The position numbers and the translations under genes are program-made. A stretch of 64,000 nucleotides of DNA from Bolinopsis microptera (lineage: Eukaryota; Ctenophora; Tentaculata; Lobata; Bolinopsidae), in NCBI RefSeq assembly GCF_026151205.1, contig NC_087072.1:12378169-12442168 (forward strand). Direction: 5' to 3'. Below, in pieces: positions 46,962-58,033 of this stretch. Below the pieces are notes generated by a model. That model did not search any database and was not told where the DNA came from. It was given only the letters and a program-made list of their open reading frames with translations. How positions within the stretch are numbered: position 1 is the stretch's first letter; the number at the start of each line of letters is the position of its first letter.

Positions 46962-47358
46962 ACGAAGAAGAAAGGCTTTTAGATTGGCTTGTAGAACATT
47001 GTTTTTCGAGAAAAGCCATTTAGTTGTCTTTCAAGTGAAAGATGAAAACAAAGTTAAAAAATTGTAATAGTGAATAGGGATCCATTATAAATTCTTAATT
47101 GGGAACTATTTCTTACAACCTGTGTTCAAGACTGTAATCTTTCAATGTTGAGGTTGTGAGGTCTGGTTAGACATTGATTTGGTAAAAATGAACTACAACT
47201 CTTTGTATAACGGATTGGTACAATTTTTGTGTAATTTGCTGTTAAAGATTCTGTGTTTCTAATTTTGTGTTGGTTACCCTCTGAAATACTGAAATACTCT
47301 TATACTTCACCTTGATGAGACAATTTAAAAAATAACATGAGATTTTTCAAATATAGCA

Positions 47359-48323
47359 ATGCGCACTCTTAAATGTGTTGCTGTTGGTGATGGGGCTGTG
47401 GGAAAAACATGTCTGCTAATCGTTTACAGTACTGCCTCTTTTCCTGGAGAGTATGTCCCTACCATTTTTGACAATTACACGGTTAATGTCGTTGTTGATG
47501 GAGAACCGATTAATCTAGGACTTTGGGACACTGCTGGGCAGGTTTGTCGAATTTTTATGGTGTTTTCCTAAAAATTGTGTTTTCCTAAAGTTAATTTGCA
47601 TACTTTTGAGTTATGGCTTAAAATTTGATTGTACTTGTATTGCACAGGAAGATTACGACAGATTGAGGCCGCTCAGCTATCCTGATACTGATGTCTTTTT
47701 GATATGTTATTCCATTGGAGCACCTGCATCTCTTGCAAATGTCGAGGAATGCTGGAACATGGAGGTAAAAGTAATTATTTATCTAGAAAAGCATGTGTTA
47801 CATCCTCGTTATTAAAATCTTTTTGTTTTAGAAAGGAAAGGACTTTCAGCATGTTTTTCATTTTGCTTTATTCTTTCTGTAATTTTGTATAATTACTGTA
47901 AATAATCTGTTTGATAGGTGAGTCATCATCGTCCTTCATCTCCTAAAATCCTCGTTGGTACAAAATGTGACCTCCGTGATGATCCAGGCTACACCGGCCC
48001 CACTGTTGCAACAGAGGAAGGTTAACTATTCTCCACTTGTTGTACTTTGTGTCTGACTATAGGCTGTTTTTTAATCAAATAATTAAGGCCTAAGAATCAG
48101 CAATTATATTGTCTTGGATTGATTTGATATTATAACATAGTCTATATTCTAATTGCTTCCTTTTGCAGGAGCAAAAGTAAAGAAGAGAATCAAGGCTGTA
48201 GATCATATTGAATGTTCTGCTTTAACTGGCGAAAATTTGAAAACAGTTTTTGATCGAGCGATAAAATCAGTGCTGAATCCAACTACAGAAAAAAAGACCA
48301 CACAAAAGTGCACCTTATTATGA
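47359..48323 (+). CDS. Rac/Rho-family small GTPase, 4 exons, canonical switch residues
   Basis: Exons 47359-47541, 47648-47764, 47918-48020 and 48169-48323 (TGA); phases agree and sum to 558 bases, 185 residues. It has the P-loop GDGAVGKT with Gly12, switch [11 protein letters not shown] with Thr35, switch [22 protein letters not shown] with Gln61, the G4 motif TKCD and a CTLL CAAX box for prenylation. The start follows the MxxxKCVxVGDG pattern of Rac. The segment after TKCDLRDD is short, so the Rho insert helix seems reduced. Rac-type proteins switch actin dynamics at membranes. It is the only intron-containing, canonical member of this cluster and the likely parent. AATAAA-like signals lie near 48730-48740. 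Confidence 0.92.
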
Positions 48324-48961
48324 GTTAAAAAGAGGACCAACTTTTTAGTACAGTATAGTAGGGTTGTCAGCATTAGGCATGATATTGATCTTGGGATTAT
48401 TAATGTTATTGATTGTTGAATGTTTTTAAGGATATCTCTTTTCTGAATTTTATTTTATTTTTCATCTTAAGAAAACGTAAATCTGATCAAACCAGAGAAG
48501 AGAGGCAATATGTAATTTGTTTCCCACTTTGTAATCCTTTTGTTTATTCAGTCAGAAATTTTCAATTATTATTTGTAATTAAATTTTAAAGATTTTAGTT
48601 TTCAGTGTTTATAGTAATGTTGTTATAATATTGTTTGTAGCTTTCAAATTATTATATTAGTGTTTTGATGACTTGAATTTAAAGCTTTCCTTGGTGTTAT
48701 AACATCCTGCCTTTAAAAGATAAAACAGAAATAAATAAAATAAGTTGTGGCATCCTACTGTAAATTCTTTTTACACTACAATAACATCCAAACACTCTTC
48801 GGGGGATTGTTATACGATAAAATTACTAGGTATAGATTCTTGAAATATTTCTTAGCTCTCTGGTCTTCCTATATTTACTCTTGTTAAAACACCATGGTGA
48901 TAATGTGATTCAGTAAGCTTGCTTTTGTTTATGATCCCTCCTACTCTCTTAAGTCAGGATT

Positions 48962-49542
48962 ATGTTTAAGAAATCTTCACTCACTCTCAGAACAGTTGTT
49001 GTTGGTTTGGAGACAGTTGGAAAGTCGAGCATGATCTTCACATACCACAGAAAGGAATTTCCTGCAGATGACGATGCCTATAATGGCTTTGATAGGGGTG
49101 GGATCCTGCACACTGTGAATCAAATGGAAAACCTGTTGGCTTAACTATTGTGGACACTGTTACAGGTGAGGATTTTGATCGATTACGGCCATTATCATAC
49201 CCTGGAGCAAATGTCTTTATCATTCTTTTCGTTGTTTCTGGGACTGTCGAGGCTTTTGAGATGGTGCAAAATCACTGGGCGCCTGAGTTGAGATTTCATT
49301 GTTCTAGAATCCCAACTATCTTGGTCGCTTCTAAGATCGACCTCAGAGGACAGGAATTGTGCACAATATCACCAGAAGAAGGGAAATCAATGGCAACTGA
49401 TATCGGTGCAGCAGGCTATATGGAAATCTCCTCCAAGGAAGTGGTAGGACTAATTGAACTGTTTGAGCTGGTATGCAAAATTGGGGCTCAACACCAGAAA
49501 AACACCAGAAGTAAAACAAGGAAAAAGTGTTTTATTTTGTAA
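48962..49542 (+). pseudogene. Divergent Rho-family GTPase pseudogene with a frameshift
   Basis: The frame from 48962 gives a P-loop-like GLETVGKSS and then a damaged switch I region; it stops at 49142-49144. The continuing similarity (GKPVGLTIVDT, then [30 protein letters not shown] and the CFIL CAAX end at 49542) lies in another frame. The shift falls at about 49090-49120. Switch II reads DTVTGED in place of DTAGQED, so Gln61 is absent, and Gly12 is Glu. It is intronless, unlike the gene just upstream. It was probably a functional divergent GTPase once. Confidence 0.8.
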
Positions 49543-49579
49543 TGCTGCTTAGTGGACTTATAATTTGTAAAGGTTGTAG

Positions 49580-49920
49580 ATTCCTCTACAGGGCCGTCGA
49601 ATAGTTCGACCGCCCTTGTTTACAATACAGTACAATGTAGATGTTCTGATGGAGTATCCTAAGATTCTTGATCTCTTTGGCACAGGCACCCCTCCTCATT
49701 TAGCCTTCAATCAAGTTTCCTATCATTCGGCTGCCTTGACCGAGGAGATTGCATAGATCCAATGAATCCTTAGCTACTCCCTACATTGAGTGACACTGGG
49801 ATTAATCCCTGGACCCTTTACACAGCTACTCCCTACACTGAGTGACACTGGGATTAAACCCTGGACCCTCTACACATAAGGTGGAAGCTCTAACCACTAG
49901 CCACTAGGTCACCCAGCCAT
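49580..49920 (-). mobile_element. tRNA-derived SINE, copy 2
   Basis: On the minus strand from 49920: an A-box-like TAGTGGTTAGAGC and a B-box-like GGGTTTAATCCC, the latter within a 60-70-base unit that is duplicated in tandem (GTGTCACTCA...GTAGGGAGTAGCT occurs twice). The body matches the SINE at 33741-34106. Confidence 0.75.
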
Positions 49921-49984
49921 GGTTAATTCTTCCATCTGTCACGAAAACGGTCAGTGTTATATTCCATGTGGTTCAAGTTCAACA

Positions 49985-50310
49985 AATATGTTGTTTTGGC
50001 AAGTGTTATAAATCCAAATTTCACTGTTTTTTCTACATTTTTCTTGAATAACCAATTAGTGAATTCACTGTGGATAATCCAAGACAGGATTGAGGTACTG
50101 AAAGCTAGATTACCCAAGAGAGCTTTGATAAACGGAAAATTCGCAGAATAGGAGGAGAAATTTTGGAAGATTTATAAATATAAGCTTTTCTGCCGTTTCC
50201 TTGACCAACATTTCACAGTTTTGGCTGAATTTTTGACCAATGACCAATAAGTGGGGTCAGTATGAGTGACACAAGTCACGATCGAGGTACTGGAAGCTGA
50301 ATATCCGGAG
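49985..50310. repeat. Dispersed repeat, second locus
   Basis: Permuted partner of 20826-21190: CAAATTTCACTGTTTT, TTGAGGTACTGAAAGCTAG and TTTTGGAAGAT come first, then AAGCTTTTCTGCCGTTTCC and GAGGTACTGGAAGCTGA. Confidence 0.7.
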
Positions 50311-50547
50311 CCCAATTTTCATACAGGAAACACAGGATACATTCGAATTTTAAGTTAGATAAGTTTACAATATAATAATGAAACGCAGATTAAATTTAAA
50401 CGAATAGTCAAAATGTATCACTACAGCAATGTATTTTAAATGAGATTTCAATTTCCAAATAAAAATATTAATTCTAAAATTAAACTTCATACTGTTAATT
50501 ACAGCCGAACTGCACTACAATAATCCAAGAGTTTCAAACGTAAAAGA

Positions 50548-51684
50548 TTAGCATTTACCGTCTGTTTCAGTGTTCCAGACTGCTTCACCGTTGTCTTTGT
50601 AGAGGACAAGGTTTCCATCATCCTGCATGACCAGGTTCTTACCTCCGCTGTTGTAGGAGTTAGCTGACCAAGGTCCACCGTCGTAGTACAGAACAAGGTT
50701 CTGATCTCCCTGGAAATACAGACCATCCTGTACTCCTTTGTCCATGGTATCAGAATTCCAAATAGCGCTTCCACCATCACAGTAGATGACCAGGTTGCTA
50801 TCAGTTTGCATGACGAGACGATACTTCCTGTTGTTTGAGTACAATGTCTCCCCTATCTTCAGAGCAACGAAAGTGCTAGATCCTCCAAAGCAAGTGTTTC
50901 CGCTGCAGCAGCCTGAAGCAGTGTTACATCCTTGGCTGACACTGCTGTCTCCCTCACATGCTGCTCCACCATTTGCTGGGGCTGGGTTAGAACAGCTTCT
51001 CGAACTCGCCTGGGTTCCTGCTCCACATGTATTTGAGCACTCTGACCAGTCTCCGAAGTCGGTCCATCCACCGTTAACTGGACACCCCTGTGTGTTACAT
51101 TCTTGGCTTTCGTTATCGTCTCCCAAACATTCTTGTCCACCATTTGCTGGGGCTGGGTTAGAACAGCTTCTTGATCTTGTCTGGGATCCAGTTCCACATT
51201 CAGCTGAGCACTCTGACCAGTCTCCAAAGTCTGTCCATCCACCGTTAACTGGACATCCCTGTGTGTTACATTCTTGGCTTTCGTTATCGTCTCCCAAACA
51301 TTCTTCTCCACCATTTGCTGGGGTAGGGTTAGAACAGCTTCTTGATCTTGTCTGGGATCCAGTTCCACATTCAGCTGAGCACTCTGTCCAGTTTCCAAAG
51401 TCTGTCCATCCACCATCAACAGAAGGTTCGGCACAACTGTGCTCACACGCCTTCAGCTTCTTCTCGATCTTCTTACATCCCTTCGTTTCCTTCTTTGACA
51501 TCTTAAGACTTCCTTCCGCTGATTTGCAGTTATCAAGTGCAGATTTGAATCCTTTTTCGAGGCAAGCATCAAACTTCTTTAAAGTTGCTGGCATCTTCTT
51601 TTGAGAGATCTTGCATCCTCCCTTCTTACCACCATGAACGGTCAGGATAAGAAGAGCTACGAAACAGATAGACTTAATCATCAT
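50548..51684 (-). CDS. Secreted protein with three TSP type-1 repeats and a bulb-type (mannose-binding) lectin domain
   Basis: A single-exon frame of 378 residues from ATG 51684. Residues 1-18 are a signal peptide. Residues 19-88 form a Lys/Cys-rich segment. Three TSP1 repeats of 57 residues follow (about 91-147, 148-204, 205-259), each with W-x-x-W/C-S motifs (WTDFGNWTEC, CGTGSQTRSRSC). The C-terminal ~110 residues are a B-lectin beta-prism with three intact mannose-site motifs of the Q-x-D-x-N-x-V-x-Y type: QTDSNLVIY, QGDQNLVLY, QDDGNLVLY. Repeats 1 and 2 are nearly identical at DNA level (171-base period), so they are recent. Inference: an extracellular mucus, matrix or innate-recognition protein binding mannose glycans. 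It lies inside the GTPase cluster but is unrelated to it. Confidence 0.92.
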   Translation of the reverse strand: MMIKSICFVALLILTVHGGKKGGCKISQKKMPATLKKFDACLEKGFKSALDNCKSAEGSLKMSKKETKGCKKIEKKLKACEHSCAEPSVDGGWTDFGNWTECSAECGTGSQTRSRSCSNPTPANGGEECLGDDNESQECNTQGCPVNGGWTDFGDWSECSAECGTGSQTRSRSCSNPAPANGGQECLGDDNESQECNTQGCPVNGGWTDFGDWSECSNTCGAGTQASSRSCSNPAPANGGAACEGDSSVSQGCNTASGCCSGNTCFGGSSTFVALKIGETLYSNNRKYRLVMQTDSNLVIYCDGGSAIWNSDTMDKGVQDGLYFQGDQNLVLYYDGGPWSANSYNSGGKNLVMQDDGNLVLYKDNGEAVWNTETDGKC

Positions 51685-51689
51685 GAGAA

Positions 51690-52590
51690 ACTAACTTGAG
51701 TTGAGGTACGATGGGAAATGAAGGAATGGTGGGTGGAGATGGTAGGAGCTCTCAACATGAAGTGATGTGCTTTTCAACTGATGACGCTTTTGCTCATGAG
51801 CTTAGAAAGTTGTTTCGTCGTGAGCTCAGTGAGTTGCTTTAACCACAACATATCATAGAGTAATGCTGTAGAGGTTCTATAACATAGAACTGAAGGTAAT
51901 TTCAACATGGGTAGATGTGGATTGTGTGTTTGCTAATTAAATTGGTTCGGCTGAGCCTAGCTCACGTTCACAATCTTTTGACGTATGAGACATGTCAATC
52001 GTTAGCCATAATTCAGCTAAAAACCTGCTCTCCTATAGTGTACCAGTGAGAGTTAGTTCTGATAGCAGCACAACAGCTCAATATCCACACTTGACAAAGC
52101 TACAGATCTCATCACGAAGTAATGTCGGCTCTCTTCGTATCTGTCTACTAATTTATGTGACTGTCTAACAGCGCCCATCCAATAATTTTTATTAAATTTA
52201 ATCCCGTTATATTCCAGACATTTGCAACCATTCCGCTTAATCTGGACTGGTGGACTGCGAACTGTGAATTGTCAAGCCACCTGGGTAGATAGGAAAGGGA
52301 CTAGAAGTTTGGAATTGTATTTATCTACTTGGAAATACCTCAAAATAATAGTCCTGTATGATGTGATCCGATCTGTCCAGTTTTTGCATTCGAGCCAGAT
52401 CTGTATTGGAATGTGTGCGTGCCAGGCCTGTTTATTATATTCAATAGACCATCGTCGAAACAGTAAGCGGTTCGATAAGCATTTTTCATTATAATTTCGC
52501 TAGTTTAAATCACAGAAGGTCTGAAACAAAACTTCCATATAGGAGTGCTACAAGAATACAAACTGTAATTCAATTGAACAACTGATGTTT
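51690..52590. other. Intergenic, upstream of the TSP1-lectin gene and the next GTPase
   Basis: Probably holds the minus-strand promoter of the lectin gene and the plus-strand promoter of the GTPase at 52631. No coding region was recognised; the ORF at 52222-52494 has no domain. Confidence 0.5.
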
Positions 52591-52630
52591 TGTGAAATGG
52601 TATTCCTTATTTGAGCCGACCAATGACAGA

Positions 52631-53239
52631 ATGACAGATAAAAATGAGTCAATACCTCTGAAAGCAGTTATTGTTGGATACGATGGAGTCGGCAAAACAA
52701 GTCTTATTTTAACCTATCTAAAAGGGCAGTTCCCTTCAGATGAAGTGTACATACCACTTGTTACTGACGCGGCCACTCTTCATCACTGTGGGCACAAGGG
52801 AAGGCAGATCAGTCTCAGCATTTGGGACACAGGAAGTGGTATTGATTATACCGAGCACAGACATCAGAGTTACAAACACGCACACCTTTGTATGCTCCTG
52901 TTTGACGTTTTATGCGATTCAGATATCAGATTCGAACTCACAGTTTCCCAGTGGTTAAAAGACATTCGTCTGTTTTCAAATGATGTTCCGATTATATTTG
53001 TTGCTACCCGAGCTGATTTGAGAGAGTGTTCAGAGCAGGTAGGGATCAAGGTCCTGACTTCAGAACAGTGCTCAGATATGGCTCTGAAACACGGAGCTGT
53101 AAAGTACATGGAGGTATCAGCCCTGAGGAACGAGGGTGTGGCAGAACTGTTTAGTGAGGTGATTAGGATTGGGTACAAGTTTAGTCGTTCCAGGAATCAG
53201 ACTAGTTTTCAGAGATTGCTAAGTAGTGTGAGAAGGTAA
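52631..53239 (+). CDS. Divergent Rho-like GTPase, type D, without CAAX box
   Basis: 202 residues, intronless. I chose ATG 52631 because the upstream in-frame extension starts with GTG. The P-loop is GYDGVGKT (Asp at the Gly12 position). Switch I has YIPLVTD, with Leu in place of Thr35. Switch II is DTGSGIDY, without Gln61. The G4 motif is TRAD in place of TKxD, and G5 is VSAL. The C-terminus is basic but ends SSVRR with no cysteine, so it cannot be prenylated in the usual way. Loss of Thr35 would weaken classical effector and Mg2+ contacts, so the protein may bind nucleotide unusually or not at all. AATAAA lies about 110 bases after the stop. The paralogue at 56219 is truncated. Confidence 0.85.
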   Translation: MTDKNESIPLKAVIVGYDGVGKTSLILTYLKGQFPSDEVYIPLVTDAATLHHCGHKGRQISLSIWDTGSGIDYTEHRHQSYKHAHLCMLLFDVLCDSDIRFELTVSQWLKDIRLFSNDVPIIFVATRADLRECSEQVGIKVLTSEQCSDMALKHGAVKYMEVSALRNEGVAELFSEVIRIGYKFSRSRNQTSFQRLLSSVRR

Positions 53240-53494
53240 CGTTTTTAATGCTGTTTCTATTTATTTTGTTATCGTCAATGCGTGTTATTGGGTGTGGACG
53301 ATGTCGTGGGTGTGTCCTGTCTCGTTAAGTGCTTCAATGAAATTTATAAATAAAGCTGTTTAGTTAATTCAATTTCCGTTCTTCTTTGAAATTGCTATGC
53401 ATAGCGATCACCTACCAGACTATTTTTGAAATGTTTTGTTTCTCAGATTAATTAATATATTTGTACTAAACTAACAAGGAAACTTTTGCAGAAG

Positions 53495-54091
53495 ATGGCA
53501 ACGGGTAATGACATAGACATAAAATGTGTAGTTGTTGGAAATGATGGAGCAGGGAAAACATGTGCATTGATTACTCTTACTACTGACTTCCAATTAGACT
53601 GGGGACCTGAACTGTACGTTCCTTATGGGTTCCTTATAATGCATAATTTTAAGAAGAGGGGAGAGTTAGATAATACACCTTTATGTGTTGAATTCTGGGA
53701 CACTAAAGGACTTGAAGAGTACAGTCGACTACGTCCCTTAGGCTATCCCGGTTCTCATGTGTTTCTTTTGTTTTTCGATATCACCGATAGTAGAGAGAGT
53801 TTTGAGGAAATGTTTTCCTTTTGGTGGTCAGAAATCCGACGGTTTAGCTCCGACGTTCCTATCATTCTTGTCGGATCAAAAATAGACTTGAGATACAATG
53901 GTCTTGCTACTATTTCAACTGTTGAAGGTGAGGCAATGGCTAAGAAGATTGGAGCTGCAAAATACATGGAAATATCCTCTTTACTGGATAAAGGTTTGAC
54001 TGAGTTGTTCGAAGAAGTTGCCAGTATTGGTTATCATTACAAGAGGAAGAAGACAGTGAGGAAGACGAAAACTAAATGTAACGTTTTGTAA
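53495..54091 (+). CDS. Divergent Rho-like GTPase, type E, copy 1
   Basis: 198 residues, intronless in the coding part, from ATG 53495 (MATGNDIDIKCVVVG). The bases before it, CTTTTGCAG, look like a splice acceptor, so a 5' UTR intron is possible. The P-loop is GNDGAGKT (Asp at Gly12). Switch II is DTKGLEEY, where Leu replaces Gln61. G4 is SKID and the C-terminus is polybasic with CAAX CNVL, so membrane targeting is kept. Switch I differs from the sister copies by a 9-base insertion (YVPYGFLIMHNF against YVPTVMHDF) and loses Thr35. Predicted to be hydrolysis-poor. AATAAA near 54384. It is part of a duplicated block with the type D gene upstream. Confidence 0.88.
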   Translation: MATGNDIDIKCVVVGNDGAGKTCALITLTTDFQLDWGPELYVPYGFLIMHNFKKRGELDNTPLCVEFWDTKGLEEYSRLRPLGYPGSHVFLLFFDITDSRESFEEMFSFWWSEIRRFSSDVPIILVGSKIDLRYNGLATISTVEGEAMAKKIGAAKYMEISSLLDKGLTELFEEVASIGYHYKRKKTVRKTKTKCNVL

Positions 54092-54599
54092 TTGTATTCA
54101 CTTAATAGTTGCTTATAATTGCTGACCAACCTGTCATAAGGCACCAGAAACTGGTACTGCAGAACAGGTTATATAGGTTCAATTAGGAATCCTCCCCAAA
54201 TAATAAATAATGGGAATATTGCATCGTTTACATCTGTGAATTGGGATCTGATATTTGATATTTAATACAATTTTTGATATTTTATACAATTCAATAATGT
54301 TATTAGCTATAATATTATGTATAATTGTGAATTTTTTGAAACGTCATTGACATTTTTTCTAAAATTGTGAGTCATTGTATCAGAATAAACGATAACATTG
54401 AATTGTCTTCAAGAAAATTTTGTAATATTGAATAATGGATTAGCTAATTTAAAGGTCGATTAATTTTTTCCGACTCTTGGATTTGCGTTGTGTTGATAGT
54501 TTAGTAGTTTTTTTATTAATCTATCGCAATTAAAAAAATTGTTTCAGATTAGAATATGACCAAAGGAAAACAAAAACCGGTACCGGTTTTTGATTCATG

Positions 54600-55060
54600 T
54601 GACTGTGCTACAGACTCCTGTAGCACAGTCACATGACTCATGTAGCACAGTCACATGACTCCTGTAGCACAGTCACATGACTCCTGTAGCACAGTCACAT
54701 GACTCCTGTAGCACAGTCACACGACTCCTGTAGCACAGTCACATGACTCCTGTAGCACAGTCACATGACTCCTGTAGCACAGTCACATGAATCCTGTAGC
54801 ACAGTCACATGACTCCTGTAGCACAGTCACATGACTCCTGTAGCACAGTCACATACTCCTGTAGCACAGTCACATGACTCCTGTAGCACAGTCACATGAC
54901 TCCTGTAGCACAGTCACATGAATCCTGTAGCACAGTCACATGACTCCTGTAGCACAGTCACATGACTCCTGTAGCACAGTCACATACTCCTGTAGCACAG
55001 TCATATGACTCCTGTAGCACAGTAACATGACTCCCGTAGCACAGTAACATGACTCCCGTA
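54600..55060. repeat. 22-bp minisatellite, array I (~21 copies)
   Basis: Unit CTGTAGCACAGTCACATGAC plus TC, 22 bases. It begins with an inverted half-unit: CATGTGACTGTGCTACAG faces CTGTAGCACAGTCACATG across ACTC, making a perfect hairpin next to ACCGGTACCGGT. Unit variants include ATACTC deletions and AGTAACATG. Confidence 0.95.
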
Positions 55061-56215
55061 GTAGGAACCGACCGGAATGGGCTTTTGGCTGCCGGACCGG
55101 ATCTTGCCGGATATCAATTTATTATCCGGTTAGCCGGATTCTGCCGGACCGGAACCGGTGTTAGGAGGGTAAAATATAAGGCAGCCGGAACTTGCCGGAA
55201 AATTTAAATTAATCCTTATTATTGGGCTTTTGTCATTATCAATTATGATATTTATCCTTATAAGCCATAGTTTGTAATTACATAATAAGTTCCGCATTTC
55301 TAAGAGCTAGCTATACGACCAGACCGATGATGTTTACTGGCCTTACTGACGAAAATATTTTTTTACGTCAGCAATATATATATGATAATTCTGTGTCTCT
55401 CCCTACTTCCCTACCCGACTAAGTGTGTCTGTTACTCTGTTTACTAGAATAGTACTGGTACTCTGTACTCAGTACTGTACTGATAAGATAGTAGGTAGTG
55501 GGAGGGAGTAGTCTAGTGATAAGGTAAACCTGGTTAGTGAAGTTTCAGTCCCGGTAGATTGAGTAGGTGACATTGTATACAGAGTAGATCTCTCTAGATG
55601 AACACATTGGAACCAATCAGGGACCAGTATTCCAATATTGAAACCAATCAGGGACCAGTATTCCAATATTGGAACCAATCATTACTGTCCGTACTTATCC
55701 TTGTTACTTATTCTGTATCAACTCTGTCTGACCCGAGTTTAGGAAACGAAATGTGCAAGAATTCTGAATACCATTCTAGCACGTGCAATTCGTGCATGAT
55801 ATTTACTGGTTATAACAGGTTCATTATTGAGGTTACTCTTTATTTCCCTACTTCCGATTTGACACATGTAGTAACATTTGCAGGGAATATTGTAACCTTT
55901 CACCGATTGTTAAGTGTAAAAAGAAAGTTGATTGATGCACGATTACAAACAAATCTTTCTTACATTTATTGAGCTTAACAAGGAAGCTAAGTAATTGCAG
56001 GCCTCCCCTGAGCAACACGAGCTCGGAAGCGGGAGCTCTCGATACGGGAGGTACGAAAAATTTTTCGAAGTTTTTCTGAAAACCACTTTTCTCCACGTTT
56101 CATGCTACCCTGTTAATCATAAGCCGAAAATAATTTTTTGGTTTTTCAAAATCCGCACCTATAAGTCAAAAAATATTTGATTTTTAGGGATTCGAGTTAA
56201 AATGTGACGAAAAAT
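55061..56215. other. Intergenic with CCGG-rich and short duplicated segments
   Basis: 55065-55200 is rich in GCCGGACCGGA words, like the borders of 34110-37420. A direct repeat with ACCAATCAGGGACCAGTATT lies at 55611-55675. No gene was recognised. Confidence 0.6.
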
Positions 56216-56218
56216 ATG

Positions 56219-56674
56219 CACTGTGGGCATAAGGGAAGGCAGATCAGTCTCAGCATTTGGGACACAGGAAGTGGTATTGATTATACCGAGCACAGACATC
56301 AGAGTTACAGAGACGCACACCTTTGTATGCTCCTGTTTGACGTTTTATGCGATTCAGATATCAGATTCGAACTCACAGTTTCCCAGTGGTTAAAAGACAT
56401 TCGTCTGTTTTCAAAAGATGTTCCGATTATATTTGTTGCTACCCGAGCTGATTTGAGAGAGTGTTCAGAGCAGGCAGGGATCAAGGTCCTGACTTCAGAA
56501 CAGTGCTCAGATATGGCTCTGAAACACGGAGCTGTAAAGTACATGGAGGTATCAGCCCTGAGGAACGAGGGTGTGGCAGAACTGTTTAGTGAGGTGATAA
56601 GGATTGGGTACAAGTTTAGTCGTTCCAGGAATCAGACTAGTTTTCAGAGATTGCTAAGTAGTGTGAGAAGGTAA
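56219..56674 (+). pseudogene. 5'-truncated copy of the type D GTPase
   Basis: From CACTGTGGGCA onward the sequence is almost identical to 52783-53239. The P-loop, switch I and promoter are missing; upstream sequence is unrelated. The remaining frame is open to the same stop (SSVRR), with few substitutions, so truncation is recent. Without the P-loop it cannot bind nucleotide. Confidence 0.9.
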
Positions 56675-56947
56675 CGTTTTTAATGCTGTTTCTATTTATT
56701 TTGTTATCGTTAATGCGTGTTATTGGGTGTGCACGATGTCGTGGGTGTGTCCTGTCTCGCTAAGTGCTTCAATGAAATTTATAAATAAGGCTGTTCAGTT
56801 AATTCAATTTTTTTAGTTAATTCAATTTCCGTTCTTCTTTGAAATTGCTATGCATAGCGATCACCTACCAGACTAATTTTGAAATGTTTTGTTTCTCAGA
56901 TTGAATAATATATTTGTACTTAACTAACAAGGAAACTTTTGCAGAAG

Positions 56948-57535
56948 ATGGCAACGGGTAATGACATAGACATAAAATGTGTAGTTGTTGGAAATTATGA
57001 AGCAGGGAAAACATGTGCATTGATTACTCTTACTACTGACTTCCAACTAGACTGGGGACCTGAACTGTACGTTCCTACGGTTATGCATGATTTTAAGAAG
57101 AGGGGCGAATTAGATAATACACCTTTATGTGTTGAATTCTGGGACACTAAAGGACTTGAAGAGTACAGTCGACTACGTCCTTTAGCCTATCCCGATTCTC
57201 ATGTGTTTCTTTTGTTTTTCGATATCACCGATAATAAAGATAGTTTTGAGGAAATGTTTTCCTTTTGGTGGTCAGAAATCAGACGGTTTAGCTCCGACGT
57301 TCCTATCATTCTTGTCGGATCAAAAATAGACTTGAGATACAATGGTCTTGTTACTATTTCAACTGTTGAAGGTGAGGCAATGGCTAAGAAGATTGGGGCT
57401 GCAAAATACATGGAAATATCCTCTTTACTGGATAAAGGTTTGACTGAGTTGTTTGAAGCAGTTGCCAGTATTGGTTATCATTACAAGAGGAAGAAGACAG
57501 CGAGGATGACGAAAACTAAATGTAACGTTTTGTAA
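56948..57535 (+). CDS. Divergent Rho-like GTPase, type E, copy 2
   Basis: 195 residues from ATG 56948. The P-loop is GNYEAGKT (Tyr at Gly12, Glu at 13). Switch I keeps Thr35 (YVPTVMHDF). Switch II is DTKGLEEY (Leu at 61), G4 SKID, CAAX CNVL. It is nearly identical to 62757-63344. Differences from copy 1 are concentrated in the P-loop and switch I. It lies 274 bases after the truncated type D copy and 0.5 kb before minisatellite II, the same layout as block I. Confidence 0.88.
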   Translation: MATGNDIDIKCVVVGNYEAGKTCALITLTTDFQLDWGPELYVPTVMHDFKKRGELDNTPLCVEFWDTKGLEEYSRLRPLAYPDSHVFLLFFDITDNKDSFEEMFSFWWSEIRRFSSDVPIILVGSKIDLRYNGLVTISTVEGEAMAKKIGAAKYMEISSLLDKGLTELFEAVASIGYHYKRKKTARMTKTKCNVL

Positions 57536-58033
57536 TTGTATTCACTTAATAGTTGCTTATAATTGATGACCAACCTGTGATCTGGCACCAGAAACTGGTA
57601 CTGCAGAACAGGTAATATAGGTTCAATTAGGAATCCTCCCCAAATAATAAATAATGGGAATATTGCATCGTTTACATCTGTGAATTGGGATCTGATATTT
57701 GATATTTAATACAATTTTTGATATTTTATACAATTCAATAATGTTATTAGCTATAATATGTATAATTTTGAATTTTTTGAAACGTCATTGACATTTTTAC
57801 TAAAATTGTGAGTCATTGTATCAGAATAAACGATAACATTGAATTGTCTTCAAGAAAATGTTGTAATATTGAATAATGGATTAGCTAATTTTAAGATCTA
57901 TTGATTTTTTTCCGACTCTTGGACTTGCGTTGTGTTGATAGTTTTTTAATTTTTTTATTAATCTATCGCAATTAAAAAAATTGTTTCAAATTAAAATATT
58001 ACCAAAGGAAAACAAAAACCGGTACCGGTTTTT

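Noticed and set aside
50786-51604. 272-residue plus-strand ORF opposite the TSP1-lectin gene
   Set aside because: It is a shadow of the minus-strand gene: the TSP1 and lectin motifs, signal peptide and cysteine pattern are all on the minus strand.
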